Source: Sanderia malayensis (taxonomy: Eukaryota > Cnidaria > Scyphozoa > Semaeostomeae > Pelagiidae). From it: a stretch of DNA of 64,000 nucleotides. Each line of letters opens with the position of its first letter. The first letter of the stretch is position 1. The stretch is taken from contig RQOL01000906.1 of assembly GCA_013076295.1 (NCBI GenBank), forward strand, positions 5,270,001-5,334,000, given 5' to 3'. Under the pieces are notes generated by a model, which saw nothing but the letters and a program-made list of their open reading frames with translations, searched no databases and was not told the DNA's origin. Positions 35,101-45,973 of the stretch are shown here, in pieces. The translations under genes were made by a program, and so were the position numbers.

Positions 35101-38100
35101 GCCTTTTCTTTCTATACCCAGTTGATAATCTGATTTTTATTCTGGTGTTATTTTATTCTTATTTACTTGATTGTTGTTAACTTTATTTGTGTTGTTGTTG
35201 TTTACTTATTGAGTGTAATTTGTTTGTTGAGGATGTTGCATTGGATGATGACACTCTGCTGACTAGAATCGATTACACGGATGCGAAAAAGCTGCCTTTC
35301 CTAAAACCATTTGAACAGGCTTACGTCATTGCTGCAAGGTAATTTTGTTAGTGTAATGGAACCCCCCTGAATGCGTCGTTCTAATGATTGAAATTATATA
35401 CGATAGAAGGCATTGGCAAGGGGTTATGTTTTCTATTTTGCAGTATTCTAAAACAAAGGACAACGGCAAAAGATAATCTGCTTGTTGAAGAACTTCTTCC
35501 CTACTTTCAGGTACTATGCTACGAATGTGTTTATTTGATCATAAGTACAGCTGAACCTCGATAAGTCAACTACCGTTTAAGTTGAACTCTCCCAATTTCG
35601 ATCATTTTTGTATTTCCCTTGGTTCTGCATGCTTTATATGTGAACCTCAATAAGTCGAAACCTCGATAAATCGAACAAATTTTTCTTGCCCTTGGGAGTT
35701 TTACTTATCGAGGTTCAACTGTATAGAACATGTGGTTTGTTTAAGTTCATGTTAGAGTTACCTCGCATCTTTATCTCTTCTAAGCTCTACTATGTGTTGA
35801 CTTACAGTCCTAGTATTAACTCTACGAGAGTTAATCTTCTGCACATGAATGTGTTTTTCTACAGTCAAATTTCAATGAGTTAAACACCGTTTAACTTGGT
35901 TTATTTTATTTTTTTATATAATTTCAGCTGTATGTCTTCAATTTGCAATTTTTGAATCGTTTTTTTTATTTTTCTGTGTTTTTGTTTTCTGAGGCGGTAA
36001 CTCAAAATCCCCAAGCTTGGTCAGTACAATGTAAAGCTCTTCACCAACGCTCTATTCTGGAATCGAAAGGTTCACGAACAGTTGAAAGGTCCATGATGCA
36101 AATGGAGGTAATTTTATTGTTTTTATTTACCTTGGAACTTGTTTACGCCTTCTGGTATTCATTGCACAACTGGTTACACATCTCCAGTATATACTGCTGA
36201 TAGAACTACTCGTGGAATTGTCATAAGAGATATAATTCACGTCCTAAGCTTTAGAAAAGGTGGATATTTGTCGGAATTTAAGTCGAGCCTGAGAGGCAAT
36301 CACGCAACACTTGTTTATTGTGCTATACATGAAGTACTTCAAAGAACGAGTTGTTTATTTTTTCATGATAGGAACCTAATTGTACCAGGGTTCGTTTTAT
36401 CAACATCTAATTTTCATTATATTATGAATTTAATTGCATTTATTTAAGGATTTGGCTACCTCTTCGTGTTTGTATTTTAGCATATTGTGAATGAATTTAA
36501 AAAGGAAAGTCCACCTGTGAGTATAATTCTTAGAATATCTAAAGTTCTCCAATAACTGCAAAGTCAGGGCAACATGAGATAAAAAACGACATTTTTCTTT
36601 CTGATTCCACTTTCCTTTAAATTTAATTTGCATTATTGTTATCAACTGACATATAAATATGCTTTATATCTTATAATTTTAACTACAATTTACTTCCATT
36701 CCTTGCCTCATTCGAATATTCCTTTATTATCCCTGATTTTGACTATCTTTTTGTGTGCTTCAATTATGAACCTCGATAATTCAAATCCTCATTAACATGA
36801 GTAAGCCTCTTTTTTACCTTGCACGGCTTAGTTGTGTGAAGTTTTTTCAAAAGAAAATTTCTTGTGCAACATACTTTTATTTCTATTTTATAACTATTTT
36901 TCTATTCTCCCCTAAAGCCTGACAAAAGAATCGAATATCTTCACGCTGTTGCGCTTCCTCCTTACTGGGAATTGCAGGTTTGTGAGTTTCAGCATGAGAC
37001 ATACTATTTACTATTTTTATTTTATATGCTATACTTTATATATATGACTATATTTTGCTTCGAAGTGAAGCCTCCAGTAGACAACTCAATCCTCAAAACA
37101 CCTTACTAGCCCCTCATTCAATCAGTCACATTTAGCTAATATGATATTTTAATTAAATCCTGATGCAATAAATTGTAAAGGAAACCAGAAAATATGTTGA
37201 CTGCATTGGGAATTCGTTAAGCGAAGGGTGATTATACCACAAAGCAGTTAAAGTGACCAAATGTTTCTTTCGTTGCACCGATACGTTTATAACCGATATT
37301 GTATTGTTTTTCTTTTTCATTGCAAGGCGGATTATGCCCGGATTCTACTAAGTCTTGGTTGTACGAAAAGTGCGTTGGAGATATTTGAGAATATTGAATC
37401 CTGGGAGAATGTGATATTCTGCTACAGCCGATTAGGGCGACACGAAAAGGCTGAAAATATTATCAGAGAGCAGCTTGATGTTAAAGAGACTGCAAAATTG
37501 TGGTGTTTATTGGGAGATGTTACTAACGTACGTATTATTTAACTTATTTTTATTATTATTGTTATTACTGTATTTCTTTTTTTCATAAATCGAGTGATGC
37601 TGTTCTCTCACCTTGACGTTCGCGTGGTTAATCGGTGCTTTGTTGTTTCTTATCTTTTTATCAATAATTAGATGCATTTGAACTTCGAAATTAACTGCCC
37701 ATAAATTTGAATTCCTCTCAAAGATTTTCCATATTCCCTAATTTTAAGTTGCTTTATGTATGCAAGCCATAAATTTCGATGTTGAGTTTGTAATCAGTGC
37801 TAAAGTATCTGAAGGATATAATTGCAAATGTCTATTGGGTAACTAGAAGTTTTTATTTAATTTTAGAATATCGAGTTCTACGAAAAGGCGTGGGAGCTAT
37901 CGAAACAAAGAAGTGCGAGGGCGCAAAGATCTCTTGGCTTCTGGTATCTTCGATCTGGAAAGGCATGGTTGCTTGTTTTCATTTACAAATGTCTTATGCC
38001 TTTCGCCGTTTTATTTTCGACACTTCATTTTGAATCATCTAACAAAAGATTCCCTCGATTTAAGTTTGAGTTTACAATTCATTTTTTTATTGTTATTGTA

Positions 38101-41100
38101 GTTTGAAGAATGCGTTGAATATTTTCAGAGGTCGTTGAACATCAGTTCTTTGCAGGTAAACATTTGCCTATTAATAAATTTCATAACTGCGACACCCTCA
38201 TCACTATACGCGCAAGTTGTTTTGATAAATCTGCGACAGAGGAGCACAATCATTGTTTTTTGATCAAAGGTCTATGGTTTGGTTGCGTTATGTTTTGATG
38301 GAAACGGGAGCACAGAATAAAACTGTCACGAAGCATCATAAGCAATGAAATAGGAAGAAATATATATAACTAATTCAGTCATTTACTGACTAATTTTGCA
38401 CAATAAATTGACAATATTGATTGTCTCAACCACACCTCACCATCTCAAACATTCTCCTCTGATATTGTGGTCTGCTTCATACATGTCTCTTAATAATTTG
38501 ATAACTCTTATTAACACTAATAATTTGATGGGTATTTCGAAATATATGGAAATGTTCAACATCTGTATGAAACTCGACAGCAAAGGGTTGAGACCCCAGA
38601 TAAATCCAGACCATTATAACATCCTTTAAAATTGTTTTACCCACATAATGTTTTTTCACTTTTCGCTAGCTGGCACTAGTTTCATCTTGTTAATGTTAGT
38701 AACGTTGTTGTTATACGATGCTATGATAATAATACATTAAACTGGTTGATTTTGTAGCCTCAAGTATGGTTCTCTCTTGGTTGTGCTAGTTTGGCCACAA
38801 AACAGTTTGACATTGCTCAAAATGCCTTTCAAAGATACGTGACAATTGATCCGGACGTGAGTTAGCAACTCTATTTATTATTCGTTCTTAATTGTTATCA
38901 CTACCAGAATGTAGTGAAATGTTTCACCAAATGTAGTGTTCTATACGATTGGCAGAATGAGTTTATAATAATAAGAATAACGCACAAAGAATGCTACATG
39001 GATTGAGTAACAACCAATGCAGTATTTTACATTGGCTGTTACTCAACCAATAAACTACATTGGCAGAATAATACATTGATTGTTACTCAATCAATGTAGT
39101 ATTCTTGTTGCGTTTCTCTTATCCTCATTGTTAGTATTACTATATTTATTGTATTTATACTTGATGATATAACGTTTATAGTTATTATAACTGTTTAAGT
39201 TGTTTTTTATTTAACTGCCTTTATCTTTGTTGCTAGTTTGTTGTTAAGGATTAAATATTGATGAATTCAATCTTGATTGTTTAGAACCACGAGGCTTGGA
39301 ATAATTTATCATCTGTTTTCATTAGGACAAAACAAAAGTAAGTAGCATAGCATGTGCTTTATAGCTTTATTTCTATGTTTTCTTTGTCAAGTTGGAGCAA
39401 AACATTACCATTTTCTCCTTGTAGCGTTTTTCGCATCTATTTTAATCTCATTATGCTCCATTATTTCCTGCTTTTTTTAAATATTTTCTGTTAATGTAAA
39501 AGCGAGTTTATCTTCAAAATACAGACTCTAAATTGTTTCTTTGTTTAACTGTTTGTGATCTTTCTGAAATGAAGTACTACTTTATGTTTTCTTTTTATGC
39601 AGACGAAAGGCCTTCTTAGCACTTCAAGAAGCACTGAAGGCGAATTATGGCAGTTGGCAAATCTGGGAAAATTTCCTGCTGGTATGCTTACACATTGTAT
39701 ATTTTTTTATAAGGGCACATTTCATAATTCATAAAGAGAATTCGAGTTCAAATTGTGAAAAAAGGGACAAATTTGAAACTTTAGGAATAATTCAGTTGTC
39801 CATGAAATTTTTGCAGTTACATTTTACTGAAAGCAAAGACGGTTTATAAAGATATTCAGCTTGTTAATTATTTTAAGCCACAGTGCCATTACAATACTCT
39901 GCATATGAAGATTCATTTTATTATTTCTTTGCTATTCAACGTATATTCTCATTTATTTATACAGGTTGCTATTGATTTGGGTGAATTTCGAGACGTGATT
40001 AGAGCAGTTCACAATTTATTAGAATTAAAAAGAAAAGAAATAGATACAGAGGTTTGTGGAGTATACTCCTAAAATAAATGCTGATGATAGATTATAATGA
40101 TTATGTGATTATGTTCGAGTGTTAAAAAGATAGCTGAATTATTTTTCTTTACCATCAAACTCGATTATGCGTTTCTGTAATAGTCCATGGGGCAGACCGA
40201 AAATCATGTTCAAATTGGTGAATAAGGTTACTATACATCATCGGAAAGCAAATTTTGCGCTGATTACGAATATGAATGTTAATAGGTCGAGAAGTGTCAT
40301 CTTCACACCTAAAATTGCTGATGTCAGCAAAAAGGTGTACAATCTTGTTTTAGCTAATGGAAGCCTTTTGCTTAGTAAATACGACATAATTCCATTTATG
40401 TTAACGACTTCTTGTATAAAAACAATGCCAATGAGCATATCTGGACAAAATATACATTTTTAAGTTAATAATATGTCCGTCACGTGACTGTGTGACATTT
40501 AACGGACAAGTCCGTAAAATTACTAGAATTTGCATAAGATGGGATATAATGGTAAAGTAACTTTCAGATTTGGTCCAGAATGATGATTGGGCCCATTTTT
40601 CACGATATCTATGCATTTATGGGGTTACATGAATGTCCTAGATGATGTGATTCCTCTGTTCCTGCTGATGGTAGAGAAGAATTACAATCAAACTTCAACT
40701 TCCTGGCAAGTCTCGTTTAATTTTCTAATTCTTCTCTACAATCAGCTACGTCACTTCGTAACCCCATAAGATTTCAAAGCCCAGTGTCACGAATAGCACC
40801 AGAAAATTGGCGCATCATGTTGTAAAATGATAAGAACTCAGTGAAAACAAAACAGATATTGATAAAATTGAAACAAGTTACATTGCTAAACTTGAAAAAC
40901 TGAAGGTGATTCAGATGATGCGGTTAAAATACGATGTCCAAAATTGTTTTTTTCTACAGTTCTGCAATAGAATTGAGCGAATGTCTTTGCATTAGACCAG
41001 CCAGCAGTTTCCATTATTTTTGGCAGCGATAAACCGGCTTGTTGGGCAGCTAACGTTAAGGCGGCTCGGCAACTATGAGCGGAAAATTTTCTTGTATCAA

Positions 41101-44100
41101 TGCCAGCAAGTTTGAGAGTTTCCTTTACCCATCTGGCAATGGTGTCTTTAGAAACCGGTTTGTATTGTGATTGAAGACTTTCTTAAATGGGCAGTCTTGG
41201 AAATATGTTCCTCAAGTTTCTTAACAATACACAGGCGGTCGTCATCTGGGTATGCTAAAATTTCAAGGGGAGCTTGATGTTTACCTGGTTTGGTAGTTTT
41301 AAGTGGTTGTTGTAGGGTAATACGGAGTCTGTCAGGAAGAATTTGAATATATCGAATATTCATAACATGAAGTGTTTGACACCGTTGCCCCGTAAGCAGA
41401 CACAGATGGGTAGCTGTAGTGTAAGAGAGCTCCTTGAGGGAAATCGATTTCAAGACAGGGAGTTCCTGTAAATAAGATAATAACTGTCCAACATCCCAAA
41501 TATGAGAATATTTTGGTAGAGATGGCTTAAGGTGGAAAGCACCTTTCATAAGACGACGAACAAGGGGGTGTTCACCTATGGGAGGGTTGCCTCCCGTTGA
41601 AATGATAGATGAAAGAGCCGATCTGGCAGTATTAATGGCACTGTAGCCCAGGCTTTCAGTAAATAATGATGTAAGAAATTCAACAACCTGTTCAGCAGAA
41701 GGGTTGTATACTTCAAGGTTATGTGCATAACAAAATTGTTCCCATCTACTTAAATAAGATTGATATTGCTTTAAGGTACCAGGACGCCATGAAGAGAGGA
41801 TAAGATTTTGGGCTGAGGAAGACAGGCTGCTTGATTCTAGACTTTTGCCGATAAGCGACATACAATTAGTTGTAGTTTGGAATGGAGAGGATGCTGTTTG
41901 TTTGGGGTGGTTTGGTAAGGTTAGAAGATCCTTCTTTGGTTTAGCACAATGGGCTTTGATTTCTTTTATTTTATTCCTAGTGTGTTCGTTGTTATTACTG
42001 TGGAAAGGAGGTCACAAACATAAATCTTTATTTATTGCAAAATTTGTCCAAAAGCCAAAATGCTTTCGTTATTACTTCGTTATTATTTCGTTAGAGTCTA
42101 AGACAATGGTCTTCAAGTCCCTGAATGTGCTGGCTCCAAAATACCTTTGTGATCTTTTCACACGAAATTCGCTTTGCACATCATATAGCCTTCGTGATAC
42201 GGGGACCGATCTGAGGTTACCGATGAAAAGGTCAGCAAATGGCCAGAGATGTTTCTCATATAGAGGTGCCAAACTATGGAATAGCCTGTCAGCCGAGTCA
42301 AAGCAGGCAACCTCTCTGTATAGATTCAAGAAAACTATTTAAAAACTATTTTGTTTCTATTAGATGTTTTCCTTAATTTCAAAATATAATTGTAAATAAG
42401 GTTTAATATTGTAAATAAGGTTTTATATTTTAATTTAATTAATAGCTTTTTACTTTTTATCTTATATTATAATTAATGTTTTTATCGGAGGGCCGCTTGA
42501 AAATCAACTTGTTGAAGGGCAACCCTCCTTAAATGAATTAAAAAAAGAAAAAAATACACAAAATACAGACCAGCTCCAAAGGCCTGGAAACCACTCTAGG
42601 ACATTCATATAACCCCATAAATGCATAGATATCATGAAAAATGGGCCCAGTCATCATTTTGGACAAAATCTGAAAATTACTTTACCATTATATCCCATCT
42701 TATGCAAATTCCAGTGATTTTACGGACTGGTCCGTAAAATATGACACAGTCACGTGATGGACATATTATTGACTTAAAAATGTATATTTTGTCCAGATAT
42801 ACTCATTGGCATTGCTTTTATACAAGAAGTCATTAACATAAATGGAATTATGTCGTATTTACTAAGCAAAAGGCTTCCATTAGCTAAAACAAGATTGTTC
42901 ACCATTTTGCTGACATCAGCAATTTTAGGTGTGAAGATGACACTTCTCGACCTATTAACATTCATATTCGTAATCAGCGCAAAATTTCCTTTCCGATGAT
43001 GTATAGTAACCTTATTCACCAATTTGAACATGATTTCTCAAAAATTGGGCTTTGCCCCATGGACTATAAGTCATGAAGAAGAAGTTCAAGGAACGAGTTG
43101 TTAAACTGTTAAGGTGCAACTAATTATGAATTAATCGGAAAGGTTTATGGCCCTCCAGAATGGGAGGAATGTCATTCATAATTTGGTGTTTTTGCAGGTT
43201 TTGAAAATTCTTGTCGATTCTGCCACCTCAGACTTGAACGATGCTTCTGGAGAGCCGGGTACAATATTATTAGTTTTTCCATCTAATTAGCTAGCATTAT
43301 TTCATTATTATTATTATTTGGAGAGATTTTCAAGGCTCTAGGTAACTGGCTTAGAGCGAAGTAAGAGCTTCGTTTCAATAATATTCATTGCATATATCAT
43401 TTTTTCTCTTTCGTACAGTTTCAAAATTGATTCCAAAAATTAAGGAGTTGTTTGGAAGAATGACATCACAAGTAAGTATGCGTGTTCTTAGCTTACGACG
43501 TAACATGTAGGCAACACAGCAAACTATGCACTGTATTGTGCGTGATTCTTGCCAATTGACTAGTGTAGTTTGTGTGTCTTAATTCAATCACATCGCATTT
43601 TGTTACAGATTACGAATAACCCTGATATTTGGCTATCGTATGGTGATTTGTATCATCGCATATCTGAAACTGATAGCAATGAAAAGGTTGGTTCGATTTA
43701 TATGACTTTGCTTTGAATTTATTTCATTGGAACTCGGTGTAATGAAGACCTAATTTTCATCATGCAAACTAAATTGATATCTGGCCCCCTTAATATCTGC
43801 GATTCCAAAAAGGGACATAAAATATATAACATGATGAAACTTTAGGGAAAAGATTTGAAAATGAAACAATAGCGTCATTTTTTAAGAGCAAGGGATCAGC
43901 TGTCCCCAACTTCAGGTTCCCTTTTGATGTAATTCACCCACACTAATGAACATCATGTGTTGAGGGGGGCTCAATAATACACGCAAGAACTTGGAAATAA
44001 GGTGCAATGTGGTTTATATCAGAATTTGTTCAAATAAACAAGAGTTAAACTCATTGCGGGTCAAATTTGAAGCACATGATAAGTACTTGGGATCTTATTT

Positions 44101-45973
44101 TGCTTTATATTTCTTTTCTGATATAATAAACCACATTGCACATTATTCTCAAGTCCTTGCATGTATTATTATATTAGAGATGCAAATTTGATGTTGCTCT
44201 TATAGGCCCTGGGCTATTACATGAAAGCCCAGAGATGTCATATGCAAAGTGCATCTTGGGAAAAAGAGAAATCGAAAATCAAGAAAGTTGTAGAGACACA
44301 CGAGAAACTGATTCAAGGTAAGTTATTCTCTAATTACTACGTGAAAGTAAAAGAAATAAACTCCCAATAATAAATGTGAAACTCGAAAGCAATCAACAGT
44401 ACTTTGTTACAATAGGCCTTTATAAAATCGAAGGGTGATTGTTCAATGAAATAGCTTGTTGTTTAGCTTGTCCTCGTTTGAGGTCTGTTATATAGGGAGG
44501 GAGTGCAATGATTCCCTTTACATTAGCATGCTTGTCGTGTTATGGTACAGTGGGCGTTGACTTTGAGAGAACATCCAAACATGCAAAGAAATTTCGTGCG
44601 AACGTTAGATCTGCTGCATGGAATACATTAAAAAGTTAATGACAAACATAGCATGTGGTGATAAACAGCCTGCTTGAATCCCCAATTTTTCAAGATATAT
44701 GTGGACAGTTCTCCGATCCATCTGTGACTATTGCATTTCAATTCTCAAATATTGTTTTCTTCAAATTGTTTATCCTTTCATTGATTGAGAAGCCAGATGG
44801 TTAAATGTAGTTTACTGGAGTTGATTTGTGTTTACTATTAGTACTAGCATTACATTGCGATTAGTATTATTAATTTACCTGCTCCATTCTCCCTCTGTTA
44901 TAAAAACATTTATTGTTATATACTTTATTTCAAATATAGGTACAAATGTTTTTGTTATGGCCTGCCTGTACAATTCCGAAGGATATCATACAATTCCATT
45001 TAATTTTAACTCGCTTCATTTTTCACAGCTGTCCAAAAGATGATTTCTGCATCTGATTCGAATAACATGCACGAGAATCAGCTCATTGCGTCCACTAGAA
45101 TGGCGATTTCAAACTTTTTGAAGCGATTTGATGTGAGTAATTAATTGATACCTTGATAACTGGTTGGAGTTATAACGTCACCGGAAATGCTTTTTTGTTA
45201 ATTTTGGGGAGGGGGGTTCAAAAGACCCTCTGTTTCGTGTATATTGTCTAATTTTGGGGGCTTGCGGAATGGGCCAGCAAAATCACAAAATATTGTTCAC
45301 ATTATCAGAAGCTTGATGACGACTTAAGGCAAGGCAGGGACTTCTAAAAGAATATCCATGATCTGAATGTACTGACCTTACCCTAAGCCTTAACCTAACC
45401 CATAAACCTAGCCCCTACCCTAACCCTAAGCTTTAGGATATTTTCACATGAAGTCTCAGCAATTTGACCAATTACTGATGAAGCCATGTGGTAGAAAAGG
45501 CAGTTCTGTTGCTTTTTGTTTGCACGCGAGGTATTGAGGGATTTCTGTTAGACATTGGTTGATCGCCATTGAAGTTCAGCAGCAAAGGCTCCACGTTAGA
45601 ATACCTTAATACCTTGAATGTATTATTCATGTGCCAACCTTGGCCCTAGATCTGACCCCAATCCTAGTCAGAAAATGAACCCTGACCTTTACTTTAAACC
45701 CTAACTTTAAACCCTAATCTACGACTTCACATAAAAGCATCTAAGCCTTAAGATGTTTTTATGTGAAGTCATTTCAACTCAACCTGTTTTGTGTTGTGAG
45801 TACAATTCTGTTTTAGCATGATATGGACTGGGAGCTATTTATATTATCATATTGTGTGATTTTCATGTTTTTAGAATATTTATCCAGATGGCCTAAGCAG
45901 TGAGGAATCTGAGTTGAAAGCGAAAGAAACCTTGCAAACATTGCGTGAGAATTTTAAAACCATAAGTAAGTGA
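32139..45973 (+). CDS. TTC27: TTC27, TPR repeat protein 27
   Basis: Twenty-nine exons splice in frame to 779 residues (human 843): 32139-32211, 32367-32433, 32534-32654, 33377-33421, 33522-33611, 33944-34046, 34230-34254, 34382-34454, 34554-34605, 34716-34796, 34933-34982, 35232-35338, 35444-35510, 35994-36107, 36481-36516, 36918-36977, 37327-37527, 37867-37962, 38102-38155, 38758-38856, 39285-39337, 39603-39681, 39965-40051, 43198-43258, 43419-43471, 43609-43686, 44206-44317, 45029-45132, 45875-45973. Family marks include NWTGPE, TGSMGKRTKFQ, LGCTKSALEIFE, LWCLLGDVT, KAWELSKQRSARAQRSLG, VWFSLGCASLA, EAWNNLSSVFIRTKQ and SWQIWENFLLVAIDLGEF. The middle and C-terminal half carries TPR helices. 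TTC27 (yeast Emw1) is a conserved, poorly defined cytosolic scaffold. The intron after exon 18 uses a GC donor. The N-terminus is slightly shorter than human and an extra upstream exon is possible. Confidence 0.95.
35548..35721. mobile_element. pogo/Tigger-like MITE in a TTC27 intron
   Basis: Inverted termini CAGCTGAACCTCGATAAGT and ACTTATCGAGGTTCAACTG are bounded by TA on both sides. The GAACCTCGATAAGTCGAA motif also recurs internally. Non-coding. Fragments with GAACCTCGATAA also occur at about 36770. Confidence 0.8.
38969..39126. repeat. Hairpin MITE-like element in a TTC27 intron
   Basis: The left arm (ATAAGAATAACGCACAAAGA, GCTACATGGATTGAGTAACA) pairs with the right arm (TGTTACTCAATCAATGTAGT, ATTCTTGTTGCGTTTCTCTT) over about 60 bases each. 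Short TACATTGG repeats lie in the centre. No coding capacity. Confidence 0.65.
40886..41861 (-). pseudogene. DIRS-type tyrosine recombinase, frameshifted
   Basis: The ORF from 41861 runs through an N-terminal core-binding region (SSWRPGTLKQYQSYLSRWEQ, SLGYSAINTARSALSSI, HPLVRRLMKGAF) to the first catalytic Arg in LLTGQRCQTL. Near 41160 the frame breaks. The catalytic remainder continues in another frame: SKDTIARWVKETLKLAG, the H-x-x-R box HSCRAALT, AGWSNAKTFAQFYCR with the nucleophile Tyr, ending at TAG 40886. A short deletion at the break removes some residues. Upstream minus-strand sequence (LLTLPNHPKQ) resembles the DIRS polyprotein just before the recombinase. All key residues survive, so the loss is recent or the copy was recently broken. 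Confidence 0.75.
42060..42560 (+). mobile_element. 5'-truncated LINE (CR1/L2-like) 3' end nested in the DIRS-like element
   Basis: The frame ending at 42342 carries the typical end of a non-LTR reverse transcriptase ORF: MVFKSLNVLAPKYLCDLF, SYSLRDTGTDLRLP, GAKLWNSLSAESKQ, then stop. The 3' UTR ends GGGCAACCCTCCTTAAATGA followed by an A-rich tail, as in CR1/L2-type elements. Orientation is opposite to the recombinase, consistent with insertion into the older element. The exact 5' truncation point is unclear. Confidence 0.75.

Larger units (their letters stand above)
40181..43065 (-). mobile_element. DIRS-like element with long inverted terminal repeats
   Basis: Inverted repeats of about 460 bases (left 40181-40642, right 42596-43065) start with TAGTCCATGGGGCA and share over 90% identity by eye, including a matching 85-residue reading frame (MFKLVNKVTIHHRK...). 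Between them is a tyrosine recombinase on the minus strand. DIRS-group retrotransposons combine tyrosine recombinase with inverted terminal repeats; Cryptons lack such repeats. The reverse transcriptase/RNase H part is absent, so this is an internally deleted copy. It sits in the TTC27 intron between exons 23 and 24. Confidence 0.7.

Noticed and set aside
40167..40463. 98-codon ORF, and its twin at 42774-43031, as genes
   Set aside because: They are the same frame in the two arms of an inverted terminal repeat; no sign of a real protein family.
41845..42342. 165-codon plus-strand ORF as a host gene
   Set aside because: Its first half overlaps DIRS-like sequence antisense to the recombinase; only the second half is meaningful, as a LINE reverse-transcriptase tail.
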